Part shown: positions 62,309 through 64,000 of the stretch, piece by piece
Layout: every line of letters begins with the position of its first letter
Numbering within the stretch: position 1 is the stretch's first letter
Source of the DNA: Gammaproteobacteria bacterium
GTDB lineage: Bacteria > Pseudomonadota > Gammaproteobacteria > DSM-16500
Assembly (NCBI GenBank): GCA_021324335.1
Contig: JAJPJH010000028.1
Coordinates: 19,535-83,534 of the forward strand
Reading direction: 5' to 3'
Length of the DNA: 64,000 nucleotides
The notes under the pieces: model-generated
Database searches by the model: none
Seen by the model: the letters and a program-made list of their open reading frames with translations, nothing else
Told to the model about the DNA's origin: nothing
Position numbers and translations under genes: made by a program

Positions 62309-63889
62309 TCATAATTTAAAAATTAATGACTTAACCAAATGAGTTCCTCTTGTTACCACAAGAGCTGCCATGATTAACGGAAGTAATGCACAAATAGCCT
62401 GATAGCGAAATATGATTAAAACTAAAAACATCATGGTAATATTCGGCAACCAATATAAAAATAGGATAACAAAATAACTAAGAGATTCTTGCCTTAAAAG
62501 GGACTCTTTTTCAGATTTTAAATAATAATACCCGTAAAGTGGAATACCTAAAATTGAAAAAAATTCCGTTATAATAACAAACCATTTATAAAAAGGAGCA
62601 TAAATACCATCAAAATGCCTAATGGACTTTAATGTATGCCGATCCCAATTAATAAATTCATTAATACCATAATTAGCTTGACAACCGTATCGAACATCCA
62701 AAGGCTCAAAGTACACCGTTGGTTGCCATGGAAGCTGGAAATATTTATCGTTTGCATGATATTTCATATACTGTGATAAAAGGAGTTCGCGCATTCCTGA
62801 GTAAATCATATTTACGGCTATCAGTGGATGTTGCTTGATTTGTTCAAAATATAATTTACTTGCGATTTTATTTCCTTCTGATCCATAGTGAAAAAAGAAA
62901 TCATCTAAGAAAGTATAGTCATACGAAGGATGCTGCAAATATGTTTGCAATACTACTTGGGCGCTATTTTTATCTGAAATAGCTACATTGGTATACCGAG
63001 ATGTATATTGTTTAATTTTTTGAACAGTTGTACTACTATCATTAAAAACTAGAAAATTAGCCATTTTATCTAGAAAATCTTGGGTATAAGGGCCATCGCT
63101 AGGCTGAAAAACTTTTGGAATATCTCTCGTATGCATATATAAGTGCGAAAATAACTGGATACTCGACATATTATTAAATCCGTTATACATTTCATTGTTA
63201 TCAACTTCCGGATTACTTTTCAAAAACAAGGTTGGTGAAAAACGTAGCCAAAAGGTAACTGAAGTAACTAAAATAAAAACCAAGGACAATTTGGCCAAGT
63301 TTAATAATTTTAAGTTGATTGATATTTTTTTTGTAAAAAAAGCATTTTTTATTAAAAGAAATATTAATAAAGGCATCAAAGAAATATATACGGGTCTACA
63401 TAGAAATAAAAGCCCGAAGCAAATTATCACCATATACATATTTTTAATTTGATTTTTGATAAAGCTTCTTACAGAAACATAACAGCATAGTAAAAGTAAA
63501 AATGCATATAATTGATCATTATAAAAATTCAATTGAAACAAAAATGGAATTAATGAAATTAAAGTTACCCACCCAGCAATAATTGATCCTCTTTTTGAAA
63601 AAGGTCTCACCGTACCATAAACTAATAAAGGCATTAAAGCAGCCATTACACTTTGAAAAATAAATATTAATAATAAACTGTGAGTGAATGAAAATCCACT
63701 TAGCCAAATTAAAAGTCTATAAGCGGGATCAATATTATAATGCCCCACAGGCAGTTGAGTGTATCGATCAATTAAAAATTCAATCGAATCGCTAAAGCAG
63801 CTAATATGACCGCGAAAAAAAATGAATAGAGATAGACAGGATGAGACAGCTAATAATGCAATAGAGGAATAATTTATACGCTTGACCAT
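62309..63889 (-). CDS. Polytopic GT-C-like membrane protein (2)
   Basis: The 526-aa product has about eleven membrane helices and a long extracytoplasmic loop (about 220-410). The N-terminus has CFSDSIEFLIDRYTQL (acidic first loop) and AYRLLIWLSGFSFTHSLLLI, paralogous to the gene at 57996 in order and motifs. It has low GC. On the opposite strand to its paralogue, so the pair flanks the 809-aa protein gene in inverted orientation. Function inferred from topology only. Confidence 0.68.
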   Translation of the reverse strand: MVKRINYSSIALLAVSSCLSLFIFFRGHISCFSDSIEFLIDRYTQLPVGHYNIDPAYRLLIWLSGFSFTHSLLLIFIFQSVMAALMPLLVYGTVRPFSKRGSIIAGWVTLISLIPFLFQLNFYNDQLYAFLLLLCCYVSVRSFIKNQIKNMYMVIICFGLLFLCRPVYISLMPLLIFLLIKNAFFTKKISINLKLLNLAKLSLVFILVTSVTFWLRFSPTLFLKSNPEVDNNEMYNGFNNMSSIQLFSHLYMHTRDIPKVFQPSDGPYTQDFLDKMANFLVFNDSSTTVQKIKQYTSRYTNVAISDKNSAQVVLQTYLQHPSYDYTFLDDFFFHYGSEGNKIASKLYFEQIKQHPLIAVNMIYSGMRELLLSQYMKYHANDKYFQLPWQPTVYFEPLDVRYGCQANYGINEFINWDRHTLKSIRHFDGIYAPFYKWFVIITEFFSILGIPLYGYYYLKSEKESLLRQESLSYFVILFLYWLPNITMMFLVLIIFRYQAICALLPLIMAALVVTRGTHLVKSLIFKL

Positions 63890-63909
63890 AACACTCTGCT
63901 ATTAAAAAT

Positions 63910-63936
63910 GTGAGCAAAAGTGCTCACGATTTTATT
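63910..63936. terminator. Bidirectional hairpin terminator at the right edge
   Basis: Perfect 7-bp stem GTGAGCA (63910-63916) / TGCTCAC (63921-63927), loop AAAG. On the minus strand it is followed by ATTTTTAAT, on the plus strand by GATTTTATTT. It most likely ends a minus-strand gene entering from the right edge, since the gene to its left starts only 21 bp away. Confidence 0.6.
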
Positions 63937-64000
63937 TCCTGCCCCGACGTGTTTTACCAACCACATTCGTATCTGACAGGCGTCACTTACCCACCTACAA

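Noticed and set aside
63937..64000. Possible gene end entering from the right edge on the minus strand (reads ...SDTNVVGKTRRGRK and stop)
   Set aside because: Only about 16 codons before a stop codon in the same frame; too short to support a gene, although the adjacent terminator suggests one nearby.
1..64000. CRISPR array, tRNA/rRNA genes, prophage or intact insertion sequence
   Set aside because: Looked for regularly spaced repeats, cloverleaf-like GC-rich segments, phage structural genes and transposases; none found.

Overview
The window comes from an AT-rich gammaproteobacterial chromosome, most likely a member of the Legionellales (Legionella/Coxiella/Aquicella/Berkiella-like). This is an inference from several features together: a long ankyrin-repeat protein, a small Mip-like FKBP isomerase, PAS-LuxR 'solo' regulators, PQ-loop (SWEET-like) membrane proteins, large helical proteins of unknown function, and a dispersed palindromic element that has invaded a coding region. 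No rRNA, tRNA, CRISPR array, prophage or intact insertion sequence was seen.

Layout. 1-7753 is an accessory/host-interface-like stretch: an ankyrin protein cut by the left edge, a secreted FKBP isomerase, a TonB-like protein, a PQ-loop membrane protein, a LysR regulator, two tandem paralogous hydrophobic proteins with disordered tails, and a small membrane protein. 7835-14965 holds a complete tripartite RND efflux operon (outer membrane factor, adaptor, pump) followed by a ProP-type MFS transporter. 14957-17306 is a compact pantothenate/CoA cluster on the minus strand (panB-panC-coaX). 17575-18131 is a type II toxin-antitoxin pair with its own promoter and palindrome.

From 18137 to the right edge the window is mostly a surface-glycan locus. 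It begins with UDP-sugar and initiation functions (ugd, a GT-C-like membrane protein, galU, two GT4 enzymes, a ManC-type cupin, a WcaJ-type initiating transferase, galE). It is interrupted at 28970-34969 by a regulatory/secreted block: a decayed PIN toxin module, a PAS-LuxR / SemiSWEET / PAS-LuxR operon, an LprI-like protein, two Cys-rich secreted paralogues, an SPFH protein, a small secreted protein and a third PAS-LuxR regulator. Then comes a translationally coupled cassette at 37007-42944 (GT2, FAD oxidoreductase, SDR, TIM-barrel isomerase, GT2, membrane protein), preceded by a paralogue of its last gene. An O-acyltransferase and an opposing capsule-type glycosyltransferase follow. A 12-kb operon at 45582-57775 makes GDP-heptose (hddA, gmhA, hddC) and dTDP-rhamnose (rmlA, rmlC, rmlD) and carries the matching transferases. 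The right end has three large polytopic GT-C-like proteins.

The most interesting unannotated signal is an 18-bp dyad, ACCGTA-N6-TACGGT, found five times (plus one degenerate copy) only between 29.2 and 45.5 kb. It lies in non-coding sequence, in four cases upstream of glycan, secreted or SPFH genes and in one upstream of a regulator gene, and it shares the island with three GerE-type (LuxR) regulators. It looks like a lux-box-like operator that could tie the glycan locus to those regulators, although short terminator hairpins remain an alternative. The second is a palindromic repeat inserted in frame at the start of the RgpF-like gene.
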